Assembly: GCA_964019695.1 (NCBI GenBank)
Contig: OZ026518.1
Coordinates: forward strand, 76,997,912-77,061,911
Origin: Loripinus fragilis
Taxonomy: Eukaryota; Mollusca; Bivalvia; Lucinida; Lucinidae
Length of the DNA stretch: 64,000 nt
Direction: 5' to 3'
The notes beneath the pieces were generated by a model, which was not told the DNA's origin, searched no databases, and saw only the letters and a list, made by a program, of their open reading frames with translations. Made by a program: the position numbers and the translations under genes. Shown piece by piece: positions 1 to 8,751 of this stretch; the first letter of the stretch is position 1, and every line of letters starts with the position of its first letter.

Positions 1-2280
1 TATCCGACAAATCTTTGGGTTTGATCTGGATCCAAACTGTTTGACTTGTAAAGAATTAAGAAGTCGTACGGCACTATGGTTTGAACACTTTGAACTCAGT
101 ACAGGTCCAACAAAACGTAGCGTCTGATCTGAATCCAATTTGTTTGAGCAATATTAATTCGACGTTTTTTTTTTTATTATTTGAACATTTTGAACTCGGA
201 ACATGTCCGACTGACCCCGAGGTTATAAAACTTTTCCATGCTCAAATCAACATGAGCTCATAAAAACTAAAATATCGACAATTGAATTTTCTTGCTATAA
301 TTCTCTCAGATGTAGTATTTATCATGCTAACAAATGTTAACATGCCAACAATTATTGGCATTATAACATTTATTAGCAGGATAAATTTCGTGCTCAGAGC
401 CTGGTAAGTTAAAAAATTAAAATCCCACAGGGTCACAGGTTAATTACAAGAAAAATAGTCATGGTCAATATTTGTCCTTTATATCTCTTCCCTGCTTTTT
501 CTACTTGTCGGTCATTAGGGTATTATGCAATCCAAAACGTGCCTTTAATCTCTTATCGGTTTATTGATGACACGCGCTAATCAATCGATCATATCGATAA
601 ACAGATTAGATAAAGGTAAAGGGGTTAATTTCTGTATATTGCAACTTATGACAAATTCCTCACTGATAGACAGATAACAAACAGCGAAGACTCTGATGAA
701 GTAGGAATAGCATAAGTCTGATTTCACATAGTTTATATACATGCAGAGCTTACATGTCATGAAAATGAGTGAATTATTTCATACCTTGTCAAGTTGATTC
801 TAATTAAGCACAACAAGCCAAACCAACTTAATTGTGCTGTTGGTGAAATCTATTCAAAATTATTTTTAAACATGTATAAGAATTGGGCCTCGATGGTAAG
901 AAATCTGTTTACTCTTCAGCTACATAGACCACTCAATTATCATTTAATATGTATAATAATTGGGCCTCGGTAAGAGACCAATTTGTAACCAGCCCGCTCA
1001 GCTACATAGACTAGCTAGAATATTATAATTTTCATGAAGCCAATAACAAAGGCGCAAATACGATTGTGCTGATGCGCAGGCTGATCTGTGCTTTTGTTGT
1101 TCACAAACATCGAAGACAGGTTTTGTAGATTCGTTTTCCGTCGATGTTAGCGACTCTTAATTATTGCTAGAACAAGTTAGGAAATAAGATTTTTCTTCGT
1201 TTAAAGTGTTTTCCGGCACTGTAAGTGTTTTTCGGCAGTGAAGTCACCATTCCTCTTCCCACAATGCTTCATTTGCCATGATTTTTTGTTTCAAATCGAA
1301 AAAGTTAGGAAATATCATCACTGTAAGTGTTTTTCGGCAATGTGTTTTTCGGCAGTGAAGCCACCAACGCTAAACGACCACGATCATTTTCGGCGGCGTA
1401 GTCATTAACCGGAGACGACCCCGATCCGATCCCATCATACTACCGGACACACTCAACACAACTCCACCCATACGACCCCCTCCCCCTGACATTCATATTT
1501 TAGTTATATTTTAGGTGTTTTCCGGCGGTTTCCTGCGTTTTCCGGCAGTTTCCTGCCTTTTCCGGTCAATAAGTCGTTTCCTGTCTTTCTAGTAACCGCA
1601 ATATTTATGCATGTTTGCTTGTACAGCATTTCATTATTTGAGTGCTTTGACAATCACTGCACCCAAAATGATTTTTCTACAATAGAAATATGCACATACT
1701 ATGAAAAGGAATGCAGTGATCTTTTTCGCATACATTCATACTTTATAGGTGACTGGTGTAAGTAAGCCTTAAGTAGTAGGGAACTAGAATATCAGGGTAA
1801 GACAGAAAATATTTTAGAAAACATTTTTTTCATTGAAACTGTCTGGAGACCGAAGATATTTGATATTTTACATTACTCAACCAAAAATTCTTGTCAAGTA
1901 CACTTAAAACATGTATTTTAGGGTGAAATTTGAGGTCCATTCCAGTTATGGAGGTCCATTCCTGTCCGTTCCGGTCCATTCCTGTTAGTAAATGCACCTG
2001 TTAAACTGGGCCTTCACAGTCGGTCCAGAGAATCCACTTCTTGGCAGAATTGGTTGCCAACCAATATTACATGGAAATATGCTTGCTTCTTGTCAATTCG
2101 ATCCTTCTGGTCAATTCGATCCCCATGCTGAATCAGAATGTTCGGGCAACGAGTATTCAGGGTCGGTAGTCACGTTTCTTGTTTGGATACACTGCACAGA
2201 AAAATTGTCTGACTTCTTTTCCACAATCATGTTTTAAGAGAAAGTAATTAGAGATTTCTCCATGTGTTAAGCTTTCATAG
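1..2280. other. Non-coding flank with short repeats
   Basis: No convincing exon on either strand. It holds two copies of the dispersed GATCTGGATCCAAACTGTTTG-type motif (about 17-50 and 119-150), a short tandem duplication (868-1015), several copies of TTTTCGGCAGTG / TTTTCCGGCAGTTTCCTG between about 1200 and 1580, and GGTCCATTCC-type repeats at 1931-1990. I looked here for the missing first coding exon of HSPB11, which should end in GG before a GT donor. The best donor (near 1798) has no HSPB11-like codons in front of it. Confidence 0.5.
868..1015. repeat. Two-copy tandem duplication, about 80 bp
   Basis: The phrase ATGTATAAGAATTGGGCCTCG followed by GGTAAGA recurs about 80 bp later with small changes, and CAGCTACATAGAC also recurs at the same spacing. 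Each copy contains a donor-like GGTAAGA, but no open frame supports an exon. Confidence 0.6.
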
Positions 2281-2290
2281 TTACCAGAAA

Positions 2291-3393
2291 GTTCTTCTTC
2301 TTCTTCCTGGTAAAGAGCTGGGATCTTCCTAGACCGTAATTAGCTCTGCAGGGCAAGGTAGTATGATGGCTTCAGCACGCCCCAAATAGACTATGTACAG
2401 GTAGATAAAACTAAAAGCTTGTTAAAACTATGTACAGTGACTTCTCTAGTACCATTGATGGAGCAGGTCACACCCGTAGGGATGACCTGAAGTCTTCCAG
2501 GGAGGCTGCAGACACAACTCTGGATGGCAATTTGTTCCATTCTCTTGCAGTCCTTGGGTAGAAGGAGTTGGAGTAGGTTGTGTCGCTGATTCTTTCTTGG
2601 AAGAACTTGACTGTCCCTCTGGTTCGGCTGTCACTAGAGCTCAGGTATCTGTTGGCAAGTATGTCTACCAAATTATGCTGCATTCTGTAGAGCATGCTGA
2701 GTCTGTCTTGTGTTCTTCTTACTTCGAGTGGCTCCCATTCAAGGTCATCTAGCATCCTTGTGACACATCCTGGGGTTCTTGTTGAGTAGTCATTGAAGAC
2801 ATATCTAGCAGCACGTCGTTGGACTTGCTCCAAGGCTTTGATGTCAGTTTGCTGGTAAGGGTCCCAGACAGGTGATGCATATTCCAGTATAGGCCATGAA
2901 GCTGGTAATTTGTCTTGCAAGTTGGACTCTTTTTGTTGGAGATTCTCAGCACGACACATTTTGTTGGGTTGAATCTCATCTGCCAAGTTTCTTCCCAGAG
3001 TTCCAATGCTGAAAGATTTCTCTGAAGCAACTCCCTGTCATTGTCATTTTCAATCACCTTGAAAAGCAGGCTATCAGCAGCAAACAGCTTGGTATCAGAG
3101 GACAGTATTGACACTGGTAGGTCATTGATGAAGCAGAGAAACAGAAGTGGTCCAAGGACTGTTCCCTGTGGGACTCCTGATGTTACATCTGCTGTGTCTG
3201 ACTTAACTCCATCTGGTATGACTTGCTGAGTTCTGTGGCTGAGGAAGGACTGTATCCATTTCTTGGTGTTATCTCTCACTGCGTAATGGTCCAACTTGTA
3301 AAGTAGCCTTGAATGAGCTACTTTATCAAAGCCTTTCTCGAAGTCGAGCAGTATGACGTCCACTTGGTATCCTTTGGCTGTCAATGAGGTATA
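2291..3393 (-). pseudogene. Decayed non-LTR retrotransposon reverse transcriptase (C-terminal part)
   Basis: On the minus strand the reading frame from about 3393 contains reverse-transcriptase motif A (ILLDFEKGFDKVAH) and motif B (GVPQGTVLGPLLFLCFINDLP split across the finger/palm). Motif C reads LFAADSLLF where the family has LFADD, so the first catalytic Asp is Ala. Near 2895 the text jumps from the segment after NPTKC directly to ILEYASPVWDPY, so roughly 60-70 residues of thumb/connection are missing and the frame shifts. The tail (QRRAARYVFNDYS, REWNKLPS) is typical of the C-terminus of Jockey/CR1-like LINE ORF2. There is a (GAA)n-like 3' tail at about 2291-2306. No endonuclease domain is present, and the 5' side stops at a MITE at 3394. 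Dead, 5'-truncated copy. Confidence 0.88.
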
Positions 3394-3641
3394 CACCATT
3401 TTCTAGCCAACATTTCTTCCGATCTAACGATAACAGGATATCCCTCATGAAGCTTTTTACTTGGAGTACAGACTCTGTCACAAAATTTTTAGTGGCCAAG
3501 ATCGAACCTGAAATAATATAGAAATAAACTGCACGGATGACAGTTATTTACTTTGTGACAGAGTCTGTACTCAAAGTAAGATGCTTAAAGAGGATATCCT
3601 GGTAGCGTTTGATGGGGGGAAATGAAGTCTAGAAAATGGTG
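3394..3641. mobile_element. 248-bp TIR element (MITE), TA target duplication
   Basis: It starts CACCATTTTCTAG and ends CTAGAAAATGGTG, flanked by TA at 3392-3393 and 3642-3643. Inside the termini there is a long imperfect inverted repeat (about 3439-3484 against 3552-3599, sharing GTACAGACTCTGTCACAAA). TA duplication and TIR structure fit a non-autonomous Tc1/mariner-type element. It abuts the upstream side of the reverse-transcriptase fragment on its minus strand. No coding capacity. Confidence 0.85.
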
Positions 3642-3763
3642 TATTACTTTCTGGGATGAGAAAACATAGAGACATCTACTTACATTCGATCAGAATATCT
3701 GTACAGTGTATCCGAACATCTGTGCAGTGTATCCAAACAAAAAAACAAAAAACACGTGACTAA

Positions 3764-3782
3764 CCCCCCCCCCCCCCCCCCC
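3764..3782. repeat. Poly-C tract (about 19 bp)
   Basis: Uninterrupted run of C, preceded by an A-rich segment with AACAAAAAACAAAAAAC. Similar homopolymer G/C runs recur near 21945, 23536, 27967, 38129, 56255 and 56418. Length may be assembly-dependent. Confidence 0.9.
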
Positions 3783-4172
3783 TTCGACTACCAACCGTGT
3801 CTGAAAAGCGAGAGTTCATACATCGAAGAAGAAAAAAGTTGGAAAAGTGAGTGAATATAGTATGTATTTTACTAAAATCAAAGGGGGTTTTAAGCTTGTG
3901 GAATTTATGTTTTAATACAAATTTAGTACATAGCAAAGACATTAACTGTGTTGTCAATTTCTGAAAATATTTATTATAAGCAATTATAAAATTATGGGAA
4001 TAATATTGGATCTTGATCTACACTGTTTAAAAAATGGAATATAGCTGAGTTTAGTATGGTAATTTTTCATGCTGTTTTGTTGTCTGCTGATTATCATTTT
4101 CGAAAAATTCTTTTAGGGATGCCATCGGAGTGTCAAATATTTTGAATCCAGCAGACAACACTAGGGGATAAA

Positions 4173-4438
4173 CAATGGCGTAGCCAGAACGCTGAAAAAG
4201 TTGCGCACATCTAAGGGAGACTCCTGGAACAAGCAGTGATTCTCTTCAATTGGGTCCCTTTTCATATGGGAACTTCTCTTCAAGGAAATGAATTCGCTCC
4301 CAGAGGGAGCAAATTCTTTCCTGTAAGAGCAGCTCCTTATGGTATGGAAAATCACTTTTACCACATTAGGTGACCTCCCTTGAATGCTACAATTTTTATT
4401 ACGCACATGCGTAACTGCGTAATGGGAGCTATGCCAAT
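4173..4438. mobile_element. TIR element, family 'CCAATGGCGTAGCC', copy 1
   Basis: The left end CAATGGCGTAGCCAGAAC and the reverse complement of the right end (ATTGGCATAGCTCCCATTACGC) are related, and the interior carries AAGAATTYnCTCCC-type inverted arms around 4290-4320. A second copy in the opposite orientation is at 43395-43660. It lies about 50 bp upstream of the first HSPB11 exon found here. Confidence 0.7.
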
Positions 4439-4489
4439 GATAAAGATTTAAGGTGGCTGTTGAATTTGCAATGATTAATTTCTTTACAG

Positions 4490-4596
4490 GAATAGTGAAA
4501 CATTTTGGTCAACAACTGGACTTTTTCCCCAGGAGTTTATTATGACATTTGCTTCCACCATGAAAATAACTAATATCAACTTGGCATCATATAATA
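4490..4596 (+). CDS. HSPB11: HSPB11 internal exon (first one in window)
   Basis: Acceptor TTTCTTTACAG at 4479-4489, donor GTAAGTG from 4597. It reads one carried base G, then 35 codons starting NSETFWSTTG and ending LASYN, then one base A. The conserved E-T-F-W and F-P-Q-E-F motifs of the IFT25 jelly roll are here. The incoming phase requires the previous exon to end with two bases, expected GG for the Gly of the conserved D-G-N segment. Confidence 0.93.
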
Positions 4597-7500
4597 GTAA
4601 GTGTTTATTGGTGTATACATGTATCTTCCTTTTATCATATGGCCTAAACTAAAAAATTGTGTGTTTCAGGTTACCCAACTGTGCCTAATGTTTGCCCCCG
4701 ACCCTAAATTTTTAAGCAGTTTTAAGGGATTTCCAAGGGATTAATTCCCAGTTTAACCATATTGTTTAGACATCTGCCCTTTTTTAAAACTTTCAGCAAA
4801 ATAAAAATATTTTCTACCTACCGTCCCTATTTTAAAATTTCATGTAACCTGAAACACACATATTTTTTTCTTTTGCCTATAAATAATCTGAAAATATGGA
4901 TCCTTCCTAAATAGAGAGAGAGCCTTCATAATTTGACCAGGCCACTAGATAAGAGTGCATAATTAAAAATTATTTTTTTATTTCTCAATATAAACATATA
5001 TGTTGTTGTTGCGGAGCACAGTGGCCCAGTTGGTAGACTAGCTACTAGTCTGATAAATAATAGCCTTACATTTTCTGTAAAAGTTAAAAACTATTAGGCC
5101 CTTGTAGATATATATATAGCAAGTCTAAGTTTTACTAACTGTAGCTAAGATTTATTTAAAATTGAGACAGAAGAGTATACTAGCTATATGGTGTAATACA
5201 TCTTAGATTTTACCCCTTTTGTAGACATTTTCATTTTAACACCTGGAGGACAAGCTTCCCAGTTGGTAGAGCATTAGACTGGAGTCTCACCACCAACAGT
5301 CACTGTGTTGAGTCCTTGAGCAAGACATTTTATCTGCTGCTTAGTACTGGGGTGGGGGGGCAGGACGAATGCTTTGGGAAGAATCACTCGTCCTTTCTAG
5401 ATTTTACTGGTAATTACGAGCGGACAAGTGAAATTTTTGTCATCTGCAAACAACAGCAGATGACAAAAAAGCATGCAAAATTTCCCAGTGGGCAAAGGGT
5501 TAATTGAAAGTGCAACAACTCTCATGCCCCCTATAGCACTTGCAGGCATAAAAAATTTTCTTGTCCCAAAGAACAGATAATGCACAAAGAGCCTTACTTT
5601 ACTGATACCATGCATAAACTCTTTAAAAACTGTATAAAACCAGATATACACTCAATTGAAAACAGTGTAGATCCAGATCAGCTGGCTTCTGATCAAGATC
5701 CACACTGTTTTTCCATACAACATGGCATTGTGAGTTCATAATAATTAATTAAAAATGAAATACAGAATTGCATTAAGTTTGTTTATACTTGTCCGCGGAC
5801 AAGTAAATAAATTTTTTTAACTTGTCCTGAATGAAATGAGACCAGGTAGGACAAGTCAGGCATGGTATTTCCACACCCCTGCATACAGTATTTGTAAATG
5901 AAACTACATGTTCTTTTGATTGAGAGAAAGTTTATGCCTTTGAATACCTATGATGTTGGATAAATTTGAAAAGACCACATTTCTACATACAGGTATTGAG
6001 TTTTTCTTATTAATGTGAGCCAGTGCATGAGATTTCCAACAATATGGTATGTGCGACCAGCAAAGCCTCAGATAAGCCTGCGCATAGGCTTGGTCTGATC
6101 AGAGCCTTTGCTAGTCGCTTGAGTATTCTATGATTGTTAAGCTACTGACTGAACACCATTTGGAGTTTCTAAGCTTAACAGGAGGCTGCACAGACTCATC
6201 TGAGTCTACACTTGTCAAAATGCCACATTGCTGGAAATCTCATGAAGTGGCTCAATTATTATTTTCTGGAACCCCATTCTTGAATTGAAATCTGTTACTT
6301 TGTGTTTCAGTACAAAATCTACGAATAGAGAAGAGTAACTCACCAGATCCAAGCAATTTTGAACCACTCTGTGAAAGAGGTAATATTTTAGCAAATTTTA
6401 GCAATGTATGATGCAGGCCTTCAGGTTTATGGAGGGCCCAGGTCATTGTCCCATGATTTCACAATATGGCCCATCACTTTCCAAGGCAGTGGGCCCAGTG
6501 GACCCATCCTTTTTAGTTGTGAAAAAATCTCACTTTAATGAAAATATTCGTCTTACAACGAGTCTACGAACTCCACAAAACAGAAAGTTCATGTAGGTAG
6601 TCAATACAGTAAAACATGTCTTAAGCAGCCACTCAAAAAAGACAAAACAAAGATCTTAATAACAAATGGTAGCTTAATGAAGGTCAAAAGTATTGCAGAA
6701 TGCTCCCCTTGGAGCATTCTGCAATACTTTTGACCTGCATTAAGCGATAATTGGTCTTCTTTTTTGAGTGGCCGCATAAGACAGGTTTTACTGTATAAAC
6801 AGGAGTCAATATACATACATGCATACCAGTGTCTGTGTCATTGTGTAGGTAAAGCATACAGCCCAAATGTCAACTGTGGTTAGTTTGATATGCTTGGGCC
6901 CATCATTTCAAAAAATGACCCACCATTTTTTGCTCCATTGGTCACTTCGGCCCACCAATCTTGAAAAAAATCTGAAGCCCTGTGATGTGACATCAAATAT
7001 CACAATATTCTTTCACCAGAGGGAGGTAATTTTAGTAACATATTAAAATCACAAATCATTTCTGAATCCTGGTCTATACAAGTCTTGAAAAGCCCTAAAA
7101 TTTGATGTCTCTTAGGTCCATTAAAGAGACTAAGTCTGCAACTATGAACATTTTTCGATTTTTTTTATTTTCTTTTTAAATCATTTGTAAAAGTAGAATT
7201 AAGTTATGGTTTCACAATAAATCTGTTCACTATAGCTGAAAACTGCACAGATATGTGAATTATCTTACAAAAACAGGTGCGTTGGTAATTATTTGCGTCC
7301 CTCCAATAATTATAGACAGTTAATTTTAATGTAAATGCTGTTGTTTTGATATTGATAATTTGTTAAGGTTTACGAAATTGGTAAAATGTATACCTGAATT
7401 TTAGTTTTTTTACTGTCTTCTTGAAAAATAGAAACATTAGTTCAAAAATTAAAAGATCAAAAGTTACAGACTAAGCAGCTTTAAGCAAAGTAAAAAAAAA

Positions 7501-8685
7501 TTGCATAAAATTGTAATTATTTTCTTACCCATCAATCTTTGAGTACCCACAACATATGTTTTGGTTGTGAAATAAGAAAAATAGTTTTCAATTACATACT
7601 CTTATCTGAAGGCCTGTGTCTTGTCACTGAAAGCCCTTGAAAATGATTATTTGTCTTAAAACCAAGCCATTGAACCTGGTAACTTCTCAAAAACAAAATT
7701 GTTCAGAATGATTTACTATTTGAGCTGGTTAAATTATTTAGTCAAGCCAAGTTAGTTTGCAAAATCGGGATAATTACTTGAATTATACAAACTTCAGAAA
7801 TATTAAACGGCATGATTTTCTTCTAAATGGCCAGCTAAAATTGCAATTCTTTTAGATCATTTTTGGCACTTTTTTTGCATTCTGAGTTATTTTTTTGCTC
7901 AAATCCTATGAAACTACATGTGAACATAGTGGGTACCTTGTGAGTGCATCTTCTCCTATAGTTTTCAGGGGCGTACCAACGTGTACACAAAAACGCATGT
8001 GCGTACAACTCCGCGTCGCAAGTATAGGGTTTTAAGCTACATAATTTGATTTTTGGAAGAATGCAACTAAAAGTAATAATTGCATATCTTTAGAGCTCAT
8101 TTTAGCAATGTGACATGCACTAAAACCATTTTCCGCCAAGGTTTAGCCCTCTTAACCCCTGAGGAGGAGAAATTTCAGAAGCCCATCTAGAGTGCGTAGT
8201 CAACTATTATAAAATACCTCAGGAATGCCACTGGTTTTATACAATCTTTTTATTAGTTCACACAATAAAACTGTGCAGGTGTGACATAAACTTCAATGAA
8301 GTTCCATCTCCGGTCTTTAGGGGCCACTCAAAAATAAGACCAAAAATTGGTTTTCAAGACTGATTATTGCTTAATGCAGGTCAAAAGTATTGCAGAATGG
8401 TCCAAGAGAGCATTCTGCAATACTTTCGACCTTCATTAAGCTACCATTTGTCTTTAAGACCTTTGTTTTGTCTATTTTTGAATGGCTGCTTAAGACATGT
8501 TTTACTGTAATTTTTCTTTTTTTTCAGAGCTTTCACAAACAGACATGCAGATGCAGATTGAAGAGATAGGCATGAGACCAAACACAGAAGCCCTTCACTT
8601 GCGGTTTATTATAGAGTCAGCTCATGATCATTTTATCTCTATTTATAAAGTTCACATTGATGGTAATGCCACCCACGGTGCATGA
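4490..8685 (+). CDS. HSPB11: HSPB11 / IFT25, intraflagellar transport subunit (exons 4490-4596, 6311-6379, 8528-8685; 5' part missing)
   Basis: IFT25 is a small jelly-roll protein that pairs with IFT27 in the IFT-B complex of cilia and flagella; despite its name it is not a true small heat-shock chaperone. Three exons with GT-AG borders join in phase (1+105+1, 2+66+1, 2+156 nt) into about 110 residues. Recognisable stretches in order are ETFWSTTGLFPQEF, the strand ending SYNIQNLRIEKS, then SNFEPL, and LRFIIESAHDHFISIYKV near the C-terminus; I recall the human protein having close equivalents in the same order. The usual length is about 140-150 residues, so about 30-35 N-terminal residues are missing. 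They should end in a codon GG|G, and no exon ending GG before a donor was recognised in 1-4489. Introns are 1714 and 2148 bp and contain many MITEs. The stop is TGA at 8683-8685, with AATAAA at 8715. No frame break is seen, so the gene looks functional. Confidence 0.93.
4640..4880. mobile_element. TIR element, family 'TGTGTTTCAGGTTAC', copy 1 (HSPB11 intron)
   Basis: The left part GGCCTAAACTAAAAAATTGT then GTGTTTCAGGTTAC is mirrored at the right by GTAACCTGAAACACAC followed by an A/T-rich stretch and GCCT. Inverted ends are about 35 bp with small gaps. A diverged second copy with the same ends is at 20363-20628. It begins 44 bp after the HSPB11 donor. Confidence 0.75.
4935..5010 (+). mobile_element. 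Fragment of 'CCGTCTC hairpin' MITE family
   Basis: CAGGCCACTAGATAAGAGTGCATAATT, then TTATTTCTCAATATAAACATATATGTTG, matches the left half of the family whose full copies are at 22517-22745, 26940-27115 and 31281-31470. The central GAACCGTCTC/GAGACGGTTC hairpin and the right half are missing. Confidence 0.6.
5011..5360 (+). mobile_element. tRNA-derived SINE (family 1), split by a 224-bp MITE
   Basis: GGAGCACAGTGGCCCAGTTGG (5013-5033) is the tRNA-like head with an A-box. The same SINE resumes at 5258 with CCCAGTTGGTAGAGCATTAGACTGGAGTCTC, then TCCTTGAGCAAGACA and TTAGTACTGG. Removing the insertion and one 9-bp repeat restores a continuous SINE head. The 3' tail is diverged. Confidence 0.75.
5034..5257. 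mobile_element. MULE-like MITE with 9-bp target duplication, copy 1
   Basis: It begins TAGACTAGCTACTAGTCTGA and ends GGAGGACAAGCTT. The target duplication CCCAGTTGG is exact at 5025-5033 and 5258-5266. The better-preserved copy 2 at 46892-47111 shares most of the interior (CTAGTCTGATAAATAATRG, GACATTTTCATTTTAAC). Nine-base duplications are usual for Mutator-like elements; the superfamily is inferred from that only. Confidence 0.85.
5340..5500. repeat. 'ACTCGTCC' dispersed repeat fragment
   Basis: GGACGAATGCTTTGGGAAGAA, ACTCGTCCTTTCTAGATTTTAC and GTAATTACGAG are shared in inverted order with 25390-25640. A related small palindrome ACTTGTCCGCGGACAAGT is at 5788-5806. Function unknown. Confidence 0.55.
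5664..5713. repeat. Hairpin of the GATCAGCTGGCTTCTGAT family
   Basis: GTGTAGATCCAGATCAGCTGG and the following TGATCAAGATCCACAC form an imperfect hairpin. Better copies are at 37366-37423, 11247-11307, 9297-9345 and 52610-52665. It is in HSPB11 intron 1 of this window. Confidence 0.55.
6016..6254 (+). mobile_element. TIR MITE family 'TGAGCCGTGACATGTGATTTCC', copy 1
   Basis: About 239 bp with inverted ends (TGAGCCAGTGCATGAGATTTCC and GGAAATCTCATGAAGTGGCTCA). The interior has CAGCAAAGCCTCAG, GCCTGCGCATA, GTCTGATCAGAGCCTTTGCTAGTCGCTTG and CTCATCTGAGTCTACACTTGTC. Other copies: 32329-32567, 38301-38542, 42141-42379, 50605-51047 (split), 62369-62609. This copy ends 56 bp before an HSPB11 exon. Confidence 0.85.
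6311..6379 (+). CDS. HSPB11: HSPB11 internal exon
   Basis: Acceptor TGTGTTTCAG ending at 6310, donor GTAATA from 6380. It reads TA (completing the split codon ATA with the previous exon), 22 codons starting QNLRIEKSNSPDPS and ending LCER, then one base G. The L-R-I-E-K-S stretch matches the IFT25 family. No stop in the used frame, and phases agree on both sides. Confidence 0.92.
6607..6793. mobile_element. Pogo-like palindromic MITE, copy 1 (HSPB11 intron)
   Basis: Starts CAGTAAAACATGTCTTAAG and ends CTTAAG-equivalent ATAAGACAGGTTTTACTG, flanked by TA on both sides. The arms are inverted over nearly the whole length, with a central hairpin GCAGAATGCTCC / GGAGCATTCTGC at about 6696-6725. TA flanks and CAGTAAAAC ends resemble pogo/Tigger-type elements. 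Other copies: 8316-8507, 8752-9258 (split), 9869-10074, 27698-27903, 57941-58145. Confidence 0.88.
7505..7615 (-). mobile_element. Truncated 'CCGTCTC hairpin' MITE
   Basis: ATTATTTTCTTACCCATCAATC, then GAGTACCCACAACATATGTTTTGG and ACTCTTATCTGAAGGCCTG match the inverted copy at 41870-42025, but the central hairpin is deleted. Confidence 0.7.
8316..8507. mobile_element. Pogo-like palindromic MITE, copy 2 (abuts splice acceptor)
   Basis: Same family as 6607-6793: GGCCACTCAAAAATAAGACC on the left, hairpin AGAATGGTCC/GAGCATTCTGC, then GAATGGCTGCTTAAGACATG and TTTTACTG followed by TA on the right. The left outermost 20 or so bases are diverged. Its right end (8507) is 20 bp from the last exon of HSPB11 (8528), so the pyrimidine tract begins where the element stops. 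Confidence 0.82.
8528..8685 (+). CDS. HSPB11: HSPB11 terminal coding exon
   Basis: Strong acceptor TTTTTCTTTTTTTTCAG ending at 8527. AG completes the split codon GAG, then 51 codons and TGA. The C-terminal IFT25 signature is clear (LRFIIESAHDHFISIYKV). The protein ends soon after VHIDG, as in the family. A GTAATG at 8664 looks like a donor, but reading through to TGA gives a family-length C-terminus, so I take this as the last exon. Confidence 0.92.
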
Positions 8686-8714
8686 TAGTGAAACAGCTGT
8701 TATTTATGTGATAT

Positions 8715-8720
8715 AATAAA
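8715..8720 (+). terminator. HSPB11: Polyadenylation signal AATAAA of HSPB11
   Basis: Canonical AATAAA 29 bp after the stop codon, in a short A/T-rich 3' region. A pogo-like MITE starts at 8752, so the 3' untranslated region is short or ends at the edge of the element. Confidence 0.7.
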
Positions 8721-8751
8721 AGAGGAAGCTACCATAAGTAAACTGTGTGTA

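Noticed and set aside
1793..1805. ATATCAGGGTAAGAC as the donor of the missing HSPB11 first exon
   Set aside because: The phase fits, but the codons in front do not resemble the family's conserved N-terminal segment and contain stops in a short distance.
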